Assembly (NCBI RefSeq): GCF_007066085.1
Contig: NZ_CP041405.1
Coordinates: forward strand, 3,321,001 to 3,385,000
Reading direction: 5' to 3'
Length of the DNA stretch: 64,000 nt
Source: Paenibacillus thiaminolyticus
GTDB taxonomy: Bacteria > Bacillota > Bacilli > Paenibacillales > Paenibacillaceae
Positions within the stretch are counted from its first letter, which is position 1, and every line of letters begins with the position of its first letter. The notes under the pieces are model-generated. The model worked only from the letters and a program-made list of their open reading frames with translations. It did not search any database and was not told the origin of the DNA. Position numbers and translations under genes: made by a program. Shown in pieces: positions 21,124 through 31,010 of this stretch.

Positions 21124-21717
21124 TCACTTTGTGTCAGGCGGGGCCAGCTTGTCCATCACGACGAGAAGCGCCTCCCGAATCTGCATCGCGGTCATCCGAT
21201 ATTCCTCCAGCGAACCGCCGAACGGGTCCGCGACATCCGGATTCGGGCAGAGCCGCTCCAGTTCGGCCAGCTTCGCCCGTTCCTCCGGCGTCGGTTCCTG
21301 TCCCAGCGCCTGCCTCAGCTGCAGCTCGGCGGCCAGTTCCTGCAGCCGATTGCGTTCCCCGGATCCACCTTCTCCCGGCTCCGCGTATTCCCTCAGTGTA
21401 TATGTCTTGTCGGCCGCAGCGGGGAATCGCTGCAGCACATGGCGCTTATGGCCGACGGTCAGCGTCAAGATGAGATCAGCCCAAGCCACCTCGGCTTCCT
21501 TCAGCGCCGTCGAAGCGAACGTCTCGTACCCCTCGACATGGTGCTCCTTCAGCACGGCGGCGGCATGATTCGACATCGGCGTCCCATCCCATGCCGATAC
21601 GCCCGCCGACTTGACCTCCAGCTCCAGCCCCCGTTCGGCGGCTAACTGGCGGAGCATCGCTTCCGCCATCGGACTGCGGCAGGTGTTGCCTGTACATACG
21701 AATAATATCCGGTTCAT
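21124..21717 (-). CDS. ywlE: Low-molecular-weight phosphatase, YwlE-type protein arginine phosphatase
   Basis: 197-residue member of the LMW phosphatase family. The catalytic loop is VCTGNTCRSPMAEAM with nucleophile Cys8 and Arg14. The threonine inside the loop (CTGNTCR) marks the arginine-phosphatase branch, which removes phospho-arginine added by McsB. The general acid is the Asp of VADPFGGSLEEYR. A ~30-residue charged insert (about residues 112-150) before that Asp makes it longer than B. subtilis YwlE (~150 aa). Substrate assignment rests on the Thr signature and on synteny. Confidence 0.88.
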   Translation of the reverse strand: MNRILFVCTGNTCRSPMAEAMLRQLAAERGLELEVKSAGVSAWDGTPMSNHAAAVLKEHHVEGYETFASTALKEAEVAWADLILTLTVGHKRHVLQRFPAAADKTYTLREYAEPGEGGSGERNRLQELAAELQLRQALGQEPTPEERAKLAELERLCPNPDVADPFGGSLEEYRMTAMQIREALLVVMDKLAPPDTK

Positions 21718-21748
21718 CGGCCGTCACTCCTTTGGATGGTATGTGATT

Positions 21749-21850
21749 CTATTTTCGGCAAGGCAGCACGGCTGCGAGCGTCCCGGCTCCCTGCTTATCG
21801 ATAACTCCGTCCACTGCATCAACGGCGGATGTTGTCACGTTCGTCGTCAT
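21749..21850 (-). CDS. Possible 33-residue small protein
   Basis: Between mntP and ywlE the minus strand has ATG (21850) 5 bases after GGGGGAG, with 33 codons to a TAG. The peptide starts MTTNVTTSAVDAVDGVIDK and ends in AAVLPCRK. I recognise no family. The good ribosome-binding site is the main support; it may also be chance. Confidence 0.3.
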   Translation of the reverse strand: MTTNVTTSAVDAVDGVIDKQGAGTLAAVLPCRK

Positions 21851-21923
21851 GACCACTCCCCCAAGGAGAGGGTCCTATCATCCATATCGTACCCGAATGT
21901 CTCTTCGATTCACAGTTCAACCG

Positions 21924-22487
21924 CTACGGCAGCAAAAAGAGAATGCCGAAGGTGAGCAAAATCACTCCTCCGACCGCTTCCCCGTACTCGCCGATAGTGG
22001 CTCCGACCCGCTGGCCGAGCACCAATCCAATCACAGACATCGCTCCCCCGGCCAGACCGAACGCAACGATGGTCACCATGAGATTCGTATGGAACATGCC
22101 TAGCGACACGCCGACGGAGAACGAATCGACGCTTACGCTCAAAGCGAACAGCAGCGTTCCCCAGATCGACATCTCATAGAAAGTGCCTGGGGAGCCGCTC
22201 CGAAAAGAACTTAAGATCATATGTCCGCCCAGCATAATGAGCAGCCCGCCGGCGGCCATCACCGCCACATGTCCAAGAATGGAGCTGACATAATGGCCCG
22301 TCAAGACGCCAAGCAGCGGCATCGCGACATGGAACAGCGCGATAATTCCGCTGATGCGGAGCATCTCCATCGAGCGCACCCCTCTCATGCCGAGGCCTAG
22401 ACAAAGTGAAAAGGCGTCAAAACCGAGTGCCACGGCCATGACGATTATTGTGATCCACTGACCTGCCGGTACTGCCGTCTCCCACAT
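21924..22487 (-). CDS. mntP: Manganese efflux pump MntP
   Basis: Six-helix membrane exporter of the MntP (DUF204) family, 187 aa. The two internal repeats each carry the conserved acidic motif: ALGFDAFSLCLGLG in helix 1 and SVSVDSFSVGVSLG in helix 4. The ATG at 22487 follows AGGGGAG by 6 bases; the open frame upstream adds 21 unlikely residues. I looked for a yybP-ykoY manganese riboswitch upstream and saw none. Confidence 0.9.
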   Translation of the reverse strand: MWETAVPAGQWITIIVMAVALGFDAFSLCLGLGMRGVRSMEMLRISGIIALFHVAMPLLGVLTGHYVSSILGHVAVMAAGGLLIMLGGHMILSSFRSGSPGTFYEMSIWGTLLFALSVSVDSFSVGVSLGMFHTNLMVTIVAFGLAGGAMSVIGLVLGQRVGATIGEYGEAVGGVILLTFGILFLLP

Positions 22488-22596
22488 CGCGTTCTCCCCT
22501 TGTCCATCGTCTGAGATCAGCGTATGCGGACAAGGAGGCAATGATGACAAGTCCTTGAAGGCGGGAGACGGGGAAGCCGGCGGGTATCCCGCTCGT

Positions 22597-23766
22597 TCAG
22601 CAGCGGATAACGCGGTGGCCGGCGGCCTTCAGCAGCCGGTTCATGACCGCCAATCCGATCCCTTCGGTGGAACAGGCTTCCGCCATAATGAAGCCGACCC
22701 CTTCCTCGTCGAAGCGGCGCAGCCCTTCATACAGCCGGTGCGCAGCCTCCTCCGGCGCGGACAAGCTGCCCAGCGGGACGACGACATCCGCGCGGTAGGC
22801 CGCGGCATGCTCGGTGAAGGCGAGCACGCCGGTGCGCTCCCCGCGCTCGCGGGCGGCGTCGAGCTCCGCCTGGATGCGGCGGGCCGCGGCTTCCGGCGAG
22901 GCGCTCTGCACGATCGCGAGTGTGCCTTGAGGCGCATAGTGGGCATATTTCATGCCCGGGGAGCGCGGCGCAGCTAACGTCCCGCCGGCTACCTGCGCCG
23001 CGGGCTCCGCCAGTGCGCCGACCGGATCGACAGCCGGGTCGATCGTGATATCGGCGGCAATCTCGCGCAGCATGGCGATCGTCACGCCGCCGGGGCGCAG
23101 CACATGGATGCGTTCGCCGTGCAGCTCCACGACGGTCGATTCGACGCCCACGCCGGTCGGTCCGCCGTCGACGATGCCGCCGATGCGGCCGTCCAGATCC
23201 TCGGCGACATGCTCGGCCCGCGTCGGGCTCGGGCGGCCGGAACGGTTGGCGCTTGGCGCAGCTACCGGGCAAGCGGCGGCGCGGATCAAGGCCAGCGCCG
23301 TATCATGCGCCGGCATGCGGACACCGACCGTATCGAGGCCCGCCGTCACCCGCGGCGAGACGGCTCCGGGGCGCGCCGGCAGCACGATCGTAAGCGGGCC
23401 GGGCCAAAAGCGGTCCATTAGGCGCCGCGCCGTACCGCCGAACGGCTCGACCAGCTCATCCAGCATCGCCATATCGGCGATATGCACGATGAGCGGATTG
23501 TCGGACGGGCGCCCCTTGGCCGCGAAGATGCGTTCGACGGCCCGCGTATCGCGCGCGTCGGCGCCGAGGCCGTAGACCGTCTCGGTCGGAAAGGCGACCG
23601 TCCCCCCCGCAGCCAGCAGAGCAGCCGCCTCCCTAATAGCCGGCTGTCCCTCCAGCGGCTGCGCGGCGTCGACCGTCCAGCGCTTCGTCGCTTCTTCCTC
23701 AAGGCCTGCCGTACCCTCCGCAGCCTGGTCCTGGTCGGCTAGCTTCGGTTCATTGAATCGATTCAT
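22597..23766 (-). CDS. ywlC: L-threonylcarbamoyladenylate synthase (TsaC/Sua5 type)
   Basis: Makes threonylcarbamoyl-AMP, the first step of the t6A tRNA modification at position 37. The YrdC/Sua5 core spans about residues 45-240, with GGTVAFPTETVYGLGADA, a KGRPSDNPLIVHI motif and the SANRSGRPSPT stretch. The long form includes the C-terminal Sua5 domain after a linker ending SPGMKYAHYAPQG. The ATG at 23766 is favoured by the AAGGA 9 bases before it. An unusual ~40-residue charged N-terminal stretch precedes the core. Confidence 0.93.
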   Translation of the reverse strand: MNRFNEPKLADQDQAAEGTAGLEEEATKRWTVDAAQPLEGQPAIREAAALLAAGGTVAFPTETVYGLGADARDTRAVERIFAAKGRPSDNPLIVHIADMAMLDELVEPFGGTARRLMDRFWPGPLTIVLPARPGAVSPRVTAGLDTVGVRMPAHDTALALIRAAACPVAAPSANRSGRPSPTRAEHVAEDLDGRIGGIVDGGPTGVGVESTVVELHGERIHVLRPGGVTIAMLREIAADITIDPAVDPVGALAEPAAQVAGGTLAAPRSPGMKYAHYAPQGTLAIVQSASPEAAARRIQAELDAARERGERTGVLAFTEHAAAYRADVVVPLGSLSAPEEAAHRLYEGLRRFDEEGVGFIMAEACSTEGIGLAVMNRLLKAAGHRVIRC

Positions 23767-23986
23767 GACGTTCATTCCTTATTCTCTCAGATGGGGATCA
23801 ACGCAAGAAAGATGCCAAAAGAGCTTCGGCATCTCCCAGTCCATCCCGTCGAATTGATGTCTTCTTCTAGTTGTACCATAATTGCCGAGAGCTCGTCCAG
23901 CATGCGGACCCGCCCCGCCCGCCCGCGACGGTCGGCAACCTAAGAAATCCGATAGCGAACCAATGGCATACAGAGGAACCTATAAT

Positions 23987-24778
23987 TTAACCGATAAGAG
24001 CATTCCACACCTCTGCCAGCCATTGCAGCAAGCTTACCAGCATATCCCACAAAAAGAAGCGCACTTCTGTTCCGCCATCCGTACTTGGCTCCGCTCCCGG
24101 ACCGGCAGAACCGCCGTCCACCCCGGCCGTCCCGCTGGCCTCGCCCGCTGAAGCTACATCCTGCCCCGTTGCTGCCGATGAGACGATTTCGCTTCCGGCA
24201 CCGGAGTCCTCCGCCTTCGCCTGGCCCGTATCGCCATCAATGAAGCAGAGCGGCGGGAACAGTACGCACCACCAGTTCTGGCCTTCCCCCGCGCCCAGCG
24301 TAACGAGCAGCGCTTCGTACATGCCCGCCGGATAAACCTGGCCGCCGTACAGCTTCGCTGGGAACGGCACCTCGCCTAGCGTCAGCCTCGCCGAATACGG
24401 CATGCCTTCATCCGCCAGCGTTCGGGCGACCGTGTTCTCCAGCTCCTTGAGATGGGCGGCGATGAATTCCCTGGCCTCCTCCCGCGTCTGCGGAGCGGTT
24501 TGCTGCCCTGTCCAGCCGTTCAATTCCTCGACGATGCCATCCCGCACCAGCCGCTTCACCCGCTGATCGTCGTCCGTATCCGAATTCGCCAGCACGCGCA
24601 GCCGAATCGCATCCTCGGGTATCGCCGCTGCCGTTGTCTGTCCGGCTTCCGCCGTTGTTCTCCCTGCCAAGCCTGATTCTTCCACAGCCGCTGCCGCGCG
24701 GCCTTGATCCCAACGCATCCACGTCCCTGCGGCGACGATGGCCAGCAGGAGACCGAGTACGAACATCCGTGATTTCAT
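23987..24778 (-). CDS. spoIIR: Stage II sporulation protein R
   Basis: Secreted forespore signal that activates SpoIIGA in the mother cell, leading to pro-SigE processing. An N-terminal membrane/signal segment (MFVLGLLLAIVAAGTWM) is followed by the family core AIRLRVLANSDTDDDQRVKR and NWWCVLFPPLCFIDG. After the core is a ~60-residue Gly/Ala/Ser-rich linker and a hydrophobic end EVRFFLWDMLVSLLQWLAEV. Known to be SigF-controlled; a SigF-like promoter is seen upstream. Confirms an endospore former. Confidence 0.93.
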   Translation of the reverse strand: MKSRMFVLGLLLAIVAAGTWMRWDQGRAAAAVEESGLAGRTTAEAGQTTAAAIPEDAIRLRVLANSDTDDDQRVKRLVRDGIVEELNGWTGQQTAPQTREEAREFIAAHLKELENTVARTLADEGMPYSARLTLGEVPFPAKLYGGQVYPAGMYEALLVTLGAGEGQNWWCVLFPPLCFIDGDTGQAKAEDSGAGSEIVSSAATGQDVASAGEASGTAGVDGGSAGPGAEPSTDGGTEVRFFLWDMLVSLLQWLAEVWNALIG

Positions 24779-24820
24779 GTTCTTCTACTCCTTGTGAGGT
24801 TGGGCGCGCCTCTTGTCTAT

Positions 24821-24849
24821 CAGTATGTCCGGCAGCGGCACGATTAAAC
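24821..24849 (-). promoter_or_regulatory. Possible SigF promoter of spoIIR
   Basis: Minus strand GTTTA (24845-24849), 14 bases, then GGACATACTG (24821-24830), which fits the SigF -10 pattern GGNNANANTR. The predicted start is about 40 bases before the spoIIR ATG. The -35 has one mismatch to GYATA. Confidence 0.5.
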
Positions 24850-24873
24850 GTCCTTGATTCACAATTCATAGAA

Positions 24874-24939
24874 TAAAAAAATAGAGTCCCTCCCCCCGGG
24901 CTCGCCTGGGAGACAGGCTGCGAAGGAAAGGAACTCTAT
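24874..24939 (-). terminator. Terminator after prmC
   Basis: ATAGAGTTCC...GGGACTCTAT hairpin with an internal CAGCCTG/CAGGC stem, followed on the minus strand by TTTTTTTATTC. It closes the prfA-prmC transcript before spoIIR. Confidence 0.8.
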
Positions 24940-25028
24940 CAAAAAGTAACATAATATTATCTAGAGATTTACACGCTTATAGGCATGCGTTGAAAGATTC
25001 GATCGATAGCCGCTCTTGGCTCCTGCGC

Positions 25029-26018
25029 TCAGCGGCCTGATTCTTCCGTGCCGTCTTCCGCTCCACCGCGGCCAGCCGCCTCCCCATCTTCCGGGCGCGA
25101 GGCGCGCACGCCGATGACATGGCGCTCGATGCCGGCCAGATCCGGCACGATGACGAGGCGCTCCCCGTACCCTGCCGCCTCCAGCAGCGCAGCGACATCG
25201 CGGGCTTGGCCCTGGCCGACCTCGAAGCCGATGAGGCGCGGCGGGCTGTCCAGCAGCGGCAGCATGGCGACGATGCGGCGGTACGGGTCGAGCCCGTCCG
25301 CTCCGCCGTCCAGCGCCGTGCGCGGCTCATAATCGCGCACCTCGCGCATGAGCCCGCCAATCTCGGCAGCCGGGATATACGGCGGGTTGGACACGAGCAC
25401 GTCCAATCCGCTGCCGGCAAGCGGCGCCAGCAGGTCGCCCTCGCGCCAGCTCAGGCGCGCCGCTACGCCAAGCTGCCCGGCGTTGGATTGCGCCATGCGG
25501 AGCGCCGCGGGCGAGATATCGGTCGCCGTCACCTGCCAGGACGGCCGAAGATGGGCCAGCGTGCAGGCGATGGCGCCGCTGCCGGTGCCGATATCGGCCG
25601 CCCGCAGCGCGGTCCCGGCCGGCCAGAGGCGATCCGCTTCGGCCATGATCGCCTCGACCAGCAGTTCCGTCTCCGGGCGCGGAATCAGCACGTCCGGAGA
25701 CACCGCGAACGGCAGGCCATAGAAATGCTGCTCCCCGATAATATATTGGGTCGGCTCGCCTCCGGCCCGCCGTTCCATCGCGGCCTCGTACGGACGGCAG
25801 GCCGCTTCGGGCATCGGATCGGGCAGCCGCACGAGATAGGCTGCCCGCTCCCATCCAAGCACATGGCGCAGCAGCAGCTCCGCATGATGCGGCGCATCCT
25901 CCACCCCGCCAGCCGCCAAAAAAGAAGAAGCCTGCACCCAGGCTTCTCTTATCGTTAACGGCCAGGCTAGGCGGAAGGAGCCCCGAGCTCCCTGCTCCGA
26001 TCCGCCGGGCCGGCTCAT
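25029..26018 (-). CDS. prmC: Release factor glutamine methyltransferase
   Basis: Methylates the glutamine of the GGQ motif in release factors RF1/RF2, using SAM. SAM-binding motif [16 protein letters not shown] and the diagnostic NPPY in [13 protein letters not shown] are intact; the N-terminal RF-binding domain covers about residues 20-95. The last ~30 residues are a Gly/Glu/Arg-rich tail beyond the family core. Its ATG overlaps the prfA stop (ATGA), so substrate and modifying enzyme are co-translated. Confidence 0.95.
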   Translation of the reverse strand: MSRPGGSEQGARGSFRLAWPLTIREAWVQASSFLAAGGVEDAPHHAELLLRHVLGWERAAYLVRLPDPMPEAACRPYEAAMERRAGGEPTQYIIGEQHFYGLPFAVSPDVLIPRPETELLVEAIMAEADRLWPAGTALRAADIGTGSGAIACTLAHLRPSWQVTATDISPAALRMAQSNAGQLGVAARLSWREGDLLAPLAGSGLDVLVSNPPYIPAAEIGGLMREVRDYEPRTALDGGADGLDPYRRIVAMLPLLDSPPRLIGFEVGQGQARDVAALLEAAGYGERLVIVPDLAGIERHVIGVRASRPEDGEAAGRGGAEDGTEESGR

Positions 26019-27088
26019 GCGTGATTCTCCCGCTCCATCAGCTCGGCCTGTTCGGTCAGCGTCAGCGCCTGAATAATCTCTTCCATATCCCCGTTCATCA
26101 CCTGATCCAGCTTATGCATCGTCAGGCCGATACGGTGATCCGTCACGCGGCTCTGCGGGAAGTTGTACGTGCGAATGCGCTCGCTACGATCGCCGGTGCC
26201 GACCTTGCTTTTCCGTTCGCCCGCATATTTGGCTTCCTCTTCCTGCCGCTTGATATCAAAGATCCGGGCCCGCAGCACTTGAAGGGCCTTCGCTTTGTTG
26301 TCGTTCTGCGACTTGCCGTCCTGACAGGTCGCCACGATGCCTGTCGGGATGTGGGTTACCCGCACGGCCGACTTCGTCGTGTTGACGGATTGCCCGCCGG
26401 CGCCGGACGAACAGAACGTATCGACGCGAATGTCCTTGTCGAGAATCTCCACTTCGACTTCATCGATCTCCGGCATGACGGCGACGGTCGAGGTCGAAGT
26501 GTGAATGCGGCCGCCTGATTCCGTCGCCGGAATGCGCTGCACGCGATGCGCGCCGCTCTCGTACTTCAGCTTGCTGTATGCGCCCTTGCCGGAGACGAGG
26601 AAGATAACTTCCTTGAATCCGCCCAGATCGCTGATATTCGCTTCCATCAGTTCCGTACGCCAGCCCTGGGCATCGGCGTAGCGTGTATACATGCGGTATA
26701 GATCAGCTGCGAACAGCGCCGCTTCGTCGCCGCCGGCAGCGCCGCGAATCTCGACGATGACGTTCTTGTCGTCGTTCGGGTCCTTCGGGAGCAGCAGCAC
26801 GCGGATGCGCTCCTCCAGCTTGACCTTGCGCTCCTCCAGCTCTTCGATCTCCATCTTCACCATTTCGCGCATGTCATCGTCCAGCTTTTCCTGCAGCATG
26901 GCTTTCGCCGCATCCAGCTCGCTTATTACGTTTTTGTACTCCATATAGGCTTCGTACGCAGGCTGTAAATCGGACTGTTCCTTCGAATAGTCGCGCAGCT
27001 TCTTCGGATCGTTCGCCACATCCGGATCGCACAGCAGCTCGCTCAATTTGTCATAGCGATCCGCCAAAGATTGCAGACGGTCCAACAT
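26015..27088 (-). CDS. prfA: Peptide chain release factor 1
   Basis: Recognises UAA and UAG and triggers peptide release. The codon-recognition PAT tripeptide is in [15 protein letters not shown], and the catalytic loop is [17 protein letters not shown]. 357 aa is standard. The ATG at 27088 follows AGAGGTGA by 7 bases; the frame is open 39 codons upstream but without similarity. Note that RF1 is intact, so the TAA in toxN is expected to be read as a stop. Confidence 0.98.
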   Translation of the reverse strand: MLDRLQSLADRYDKLSELLCDPDVANDPKKLRDYSKEQSDLQPAYEAYMEYKNVISELDAAKAMLQEKLDDDMREMVKMEIEELEERKVKLEERIRVLLLPKDPNDDKNVIVEIRGAAGGDEAALFAADLYRMYTRYADAQGWRTELMEANISDLGGFKEVIFLVSGKGAYSKLKYESGAHRVQRIPATESGGRIHTSTSTVAVMPEIDEVEVEILDKDIRVDTFCSSGAGGQSVNTTKSAVRVTHIPTGIVATCQDGKSQNDNKAKALQVLRARIFDIKRQEEEAKYAGERKSKVGTGDRSERIRTYNFPQSRVTDHRIGLTMHKLDQVMNGDMEEIIQALTLTEQAELMERENHA

Positions 27089-27213
27089 ATCACGTTCACC
27101 TCTTTCTAATATGCAACTTTCTAACGTTCTATTTTCAATTACCCGATTACCCGGCTTGCCTGAGGCTACCAACAGCAATATGCCGCTGCCGGGCAATCGG
27201 CGCATGCTCTTAT

Positions 27214-28314
27214 CTATACATTGAACCGGAAGTGCATGACGTCTCCGTCCTGCACGACGTATTCCTTGCCTTCCAGCCGCAGCTTGCCTTGCTCCTTCAC
27301 AACGTTCATCGATCCGGCCGCGACCAGATCGTCATAAGACACCACTTCCGCCCGGATGAAGCCGCGCTCGAAGTCGGTATGGATGACGCCCGCCGCCTGC
27401 GGCGCCTTCATGCCCTTGCGGATCGTCCACGCGCGCACTTCCTGTACGCCCGCGGTGAAGTACGTATACAGCCCAAGCAGACGGTACGCCGCCTTGATGA
27501 GCCGGTTCAGACCGGACTCTTCCAACCCGAGCTCCTGCAGGAACATCTCCTTGTCCTCGCCGTCCAGCTCCGCGATCTCCGCCTCAACTTTGGCACTGAT
27601 CGGCACGACCTCCGCATTCTCCTGCGCCGCGAAGTCGCGTACTTGCTGCACATACGGATTAGCGTCCGCTTCCGTCACGCCATCCTCGCTTACGTTCGCC
27701 GCATAGAGCACCGGCTTCATCGTCAGCAGATGCAGATCGCGGACGAGCAGCTTCTCGTCATCGGTCAGTTCCAGGCTCCGTGCCGGCTGATCATTGTACA
27801 GCACTTCCTTGAGGCGCTCCAGGACATCGGCCTCCTGGGCGAATTTCTTGTCGCCGCTCTTCATGTTCTTCTTCGTCCGATCGAGACGCTTCTCGACCGA
27901 CTCAAGATCCGCCAGAATCAATTCCAGATTGATGGTCTGGATATCGCTAACTGGATTCACTTTGCCGTCCACGTGCGTAATATTCTCATCCTCGAAGCAG
28001 CGAACGACGTGAACGATCGCGTCCACCTCGCGGATATGAGCCAGGAACTTGTTCCCGAGCCCTTCGCCCTTGCTCGCGCCGCGAACAAGGCCGGCAATAT
28101 CGACGAACTCGAATGCCGTCGGCACCGTCTTGTTCGGCACGACGAGCTCGGTCAATTTGTCCAGACGCTCATCAGGAACCTCAACCACGCCGACATTCGG
28201 ATCGATCGTACAGAACGGGTAGTTGGCGGATTCCGCCCCCGCTTGCGTAATCGCATTGAACAATGTCGATTTGCCGACATTCGGCAGTCCGACGATACCA
28301 GCTTTCAAAGCCAT
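27214..28314 (-). CDS. ychF: Ribosome-binding ATPase YchF
   Basis: Obg-family P-loop protein, 366 aa. G1 is [15 protein letters not shown]; the usual NKxD is replaced by NVSE (ANVSEDG), which is the known basis for ATP rather than GTP preference. A C-terminal TGS domain ends [22 protein letters not shown] lies 12 bases before the ATG. Confidence 0.97.
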   Translation of the reverse strand: MALKAGIVGLPNVGKSTLFNAITQAGAESANYPFCTIDPNVGVVEVPDERLDKLTELVVPNKTVPTAFEFVDIAGLVRGASKGEGLGNKFLAHIREVDAIVHVVRCFEDENITHVDGKVNPVSDIQTINLELILADLESVEKRLDRTKKNMKSGDKKFAQEADVLERLKEVLYNDQPARSLELTDDEKLLVRDLHLLTMKPVLYAANVSEDGVTEADANPYVQQVRDFAAQENAEVVPISAKVEAEIAELDGEDKEMFLQELGLEESGLNRLIKAAYRLLGLYTYFTAGVQEVRAWTIRKGMKAPQAAGVIHTDFERGFIRAEVVSYDDLVAAGSMNVVKEQGKLRLEGKEYVVQDGDVMHFRFNV

Positions 28315-28450
28315 TTATAATGACAACTCCTTCATTCGATGTGCTCTATCCATAAGTCCATTGTGCCAGCAGGATTCAAGGCCTGCCCTATCATTGACCA
28401 TTACTGTATAAAAGACGCAAAAATTCCTTAACCATTATAACCAACAACAC

Positions 28451-28481
28451 AAAAAAAACCTAGTCATCGACTGGATTTTTT
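28451..28481. terminator. Bidirectional terminator-like hairpin
   Basis: AAAAAAAACC, then AGTC-ATC-GACT, then GG-ATTTTTT: a short hairpin with an A-run on one side and a T-run on the other. It lies upstream of ychF and before the small gene at 28622; no gene clearly ends here. Confidence 0.45.
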
Positions 28482-28621
28482 CCGAATTGTCTACATATTC
28501 CGGGTTCGGCTCCCTGTGCGCGGCGAGTGGATAAGTCATCCGACATCGGCAAAAAGTAAGAACCGGGCCTTGATAACCGCCCGTATCAATAAGCTTAGGA
28601 AGAAAAGAGGTGCAAGAGACG

Positions 28622-28765
28622 ATGGAAAATAAAACGCATCGCGGCAACTACAAAGGCACAACGAAAATGAAAGCCCAAAACCAGGACATGGCCTTCGTGA
28701 ACGATAACGTCGAAGTTGCCAAGTCGGTCAATCCGCTTCCCGATAAGCGGGCAAGAGACAAATAA
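28622..28765 (+). CDS. Small basic hydrophilic protein (47 aa), unknown
   Basis: ATG at 28622 is preceded by AGAGGTG at ~9 bases; the frame runs 47 codons to TAA. The product starts MENKTHRGNYKGTTKMKAQN and ends LPDKRARDK. It is rich in Asn, Lys, Gln and Asp with no hydrophobic stretch, like many small spore or stress proteins, but I cannot match it to a named Ssp family. It is a lone plus-strand gene among minus-strand genes. A hairpin follows at 28814-28842. Confidence 0.6.
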   Translation: MENKTHRGNYKGTTKMKAQNQDMAFVNDNVEVAKSVNPLPDKRARDK

Positions 28766-28813
28766 GAGGATTCTCCGCTTGCGGCCAACCGGCCACTGAT
28801 CACTCGAGCCGAG

Positions 28814-28842
28814 GGAAGGCGGGCCGCCTCAGGCGGCCTTCC
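28814..28842. terminator. GC-rich hairpin between convergent genes
   Basis: GGCCGCCT-C-AGGCGGCC with flanking GGAA/TTCC, between the end of the 47-codon gene and the end of the HEAT-like gene. No T-run on either strand, so termination strength is uncertain. Confidence 0.45.
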
Positions 28843-28880
28843 TGCAGCCGCAGCCGACGAGGTCTAGGTCAGGTAGAGGT

Positions 28881-30041
28881 CTAGGTCAGATAACGGTACA
28901 GACTCCGTATAAGACGGCTTGCTCCATAGCGCCCGGCATTCGGCATCTCCACCTGGTACTGCAGGCATAGCTTGAGCACTTTCGCGACGACGAGCGGCTC
29001 ATTTTCCGGTTCGATCTCGGGCTCCGTGCCGCGGCCCCCCGCGAACAAGGAGGACAGCATCCCGTCTGCGACCAGCATCGGCCCGTTCCAATTCCACTGC
29101 AGCCACTCTTCATCCCATTGCACTGTCGAGGCCCCGATTTCCCAGACGACTTGCCGGGAGCGCTGGCGGTGTGCCTGAATCGTCCGTTCCAATGCCTTCA
29201 TCCAAAATTCGGCCCGCTCCTCGCGCGATGCGGCTCGGGCAAGGGCCAGGCATGCAGCCTGGGCGCATACGGAAGAGATGGCGCCGTCTGCCCACGGGAA
29301 TTGAATCCGGTCGAGCCGCGGCAAGGCGCAGCCTCGAATCAGCTGCTCCCACTCGTTCCGTCCCAGTCCCTCCTGCCCGGTCAACGCCATGCAGATGGAA
29401 CGGACAGCTTCCTCGCTCGCATCGTCGCGGTGTTGACCGAACGCAAGCGAAGGATTGAACGGCTTATGAAGCCGGCGGCGGCAATCGGCAAGGGCAATTA
29501 GGCCGTTCAGCCTAACGCGGTGCGATTCCCCATGCAGAGAAGCGTCAAGCAGCATATCCTCTGCTTGCGGCGCTGCGTCCTGCATCAAGTGAATGACATA
29601 GATGGCCTGAATCGCCGTCTGCTCGTCTTCATGCAGGAGGGCGGTCCACTCTGCGAACCGATCCCGGAGGGCAGCCAGCCACCGTCCGGCCAACTGCTCC
29701 GCTTCATCCTCCCCTGCCTCGTCCCGGATCCGGGCGTTCGGCGTGACGCCGAACGGAAGCCGGCAGGTCGCCGTCACACGCAGCACCTGGGCAATGCCGT
29801 TCAAAATCGTCGCCTTGGCCACTGATTTGTTCTGCACGGTCAAAATATCGATCAGCGAATGGATCAACCCGCAGACGGCGATATCCATCTCATTGCCGTC
29901 GCTGCATAATTGTTCGAATAGCGAATGGGCCGCATCTGCCGATTGCTCCCGCGAACCGTTCTCCATCACGTTGAGCAATTCGGGCAAATAATCTCCAGAG
30001 CCGAACGCATGCAGCCATCCCGCATCATAAGCCGTCCCCAT
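28881..30041 (-). CDS. Uncharacterised alpha-helical (HEAT-like) protein
   Basis: 386 residues, cytoplasmic, no signal peptide or membrane helix. The sequence is made of alternating helices with Leu/Ala spacing, for example ILTVQNKSVAKATILNGIAQ and SHRVRLNGLIALADCRRRLH, which suggests a HEAT/ARM-type solenoid. I do not recognise a specific family. GGAGGAGAGAGTA precedes the ATG. It is transcribed alone; a terminator-like hairpin lies downstream. Confidence 0.75.
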   Translation of the reverse strand: MGTAYDAGWLHAFGSGDYLPELLNVMENGSREQSADAAHSLFEQLCSDGNEMDIAVCGLIHSLIDILTVQNKSVAKATILNGIAQVLRVTATCRLPFGVTPNARIRDEAGEDEAEQLAGRWLAALRDRFAEWTALLHEDEQTAIQAIYVIHLMQDAAPQAEDMLLDASLHGESHRVRLNGLIALADCRRRLHKPFNPSLAFGQHRDDASEEAVRSICMALTGQEGLGRNEWEQLIRGCALPRLDRIQFPWADGAISSVCAQAACLALARAASREERAEFWMKALERTIQAHRQRSRQVVWEIGASTVQWDEEWLQWNWNGPMLVADGMLSSLFAGGRGTEPEIEPENEPLVVAKVLKLCLQYQVEMPNAGRYGASRLIRSLYRYLT

Positions 30042-30428
30042 TACTCTCTCCTCCGTATGCCGCCCTTTCCATCGGGGCCGTGGTTTTAATTGCCATTATA
30101 TCACTTCAGGCCCGGGAAGTTACTGAAAAATATCGGAAAATGTCGAAAAGAAAATGCCCGTTGGCCATAGCTCCCCTTATTGCCCCCTTCAAAAGTGGAT
30201 AGAACTGCTGTTTCAATCGCCTGGGAAGCGGTGAAATCTATACTAGCATGACATTCTCCCCCTTTTCGAATAGATCGCACGGAACGCTCCCTGCAGCCTT
30301 GCGCCGCAGGGGGCGTTTCCATTGCGGGACGCATTCGGGATGTCCGGCATCCGAAGCAGGAACTCGCTGCTCCGTCGCGGGGCAAGACCGGATTATCCCC
30401 AAACCTTACCTTACATGAGGAAGACTCG

Positions 30429-30506
30429 CTTAACGTTCAAGAACATCAAGGACACGGCTAACGTTCCGGAGCATCAAAGACTCGCTAACGTTCCGGGGCA
30501 TATTGG
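30429..30506. repeat. Tandem repeat, 27-29 bp, three copies
   Basis: Units begin CTTAACGTTCAAGAACATCAAG, CTAACGTTCCGGAGCATCAAA and CTAACGTTCCGGGGCATATT (first 20 bases or so shown shortened here as shared core TAACGTTC..GA/GGCAT). Non-coding. Confidence 0.6.
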
Positions 30507-30649
30507 AAGATGCAAATATGCAGGATTTTCGCCGAAGCTGCCTAACGTGGCAGGGAAGCCTGCAAATCTACATCAATTTAATGCAATTATGGCTCTGAAC
30601 CCGCCGTTACAGGCGAAAGGCTGCACCTTCAACTGTACCATTTCCCTAG

Positions 30650-30825
30650 ACACGTCTATCCGGAAGGCGAAATCCGCAAAACTGCACATTTCTCCAGACA
30701 CGCCTATTGGGTAAGCGAAATCTGCAAAACTGCACGATTTCTACAGACACCTATTCAGTAAGCGAAATCTGCAAACTGGACGATTCTACACCTATTCAGT
30801 AAGCGAAATCCTGCGCAACTACAGC
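30650..30825. repeat. Tandem repeat of about 48 bp, 3.7 copies
   Basis: Units start at 30650, 30698, 30747 and 30788, each with ACAC..CTATT, then AAGCGAAATC, GCAAA and ACTGCAC. The third unit is shortened to 41 bp. One matching unit in opposite orientation is found in the related block near 47630-47680. Confidence 0.65.
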
Positions 30826-31010
30826 AATTCGATATGCACGACTTGACCAGAAAGGGAATCCTGCAAAACTGCAGGAATTTCACCCGTTTCGCTCCGGCTT
30901 GAAGCAAGAGGGCCTAAAATGATGTAGATTTGCAGCAATTCCTTGGGATGTGGACTCATTGAGCCGAAATTCCTGTAAAATTGCAGCAATTCCCTCCACA
31001 TATTCAAAAC

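Noticed and set aside
22488..22596. yybP-ykoY manganese riboswitch upstream of mntP
   Set aside because: The gap is only ~110 bases and lacks the conserved manganese-aptamer loops.
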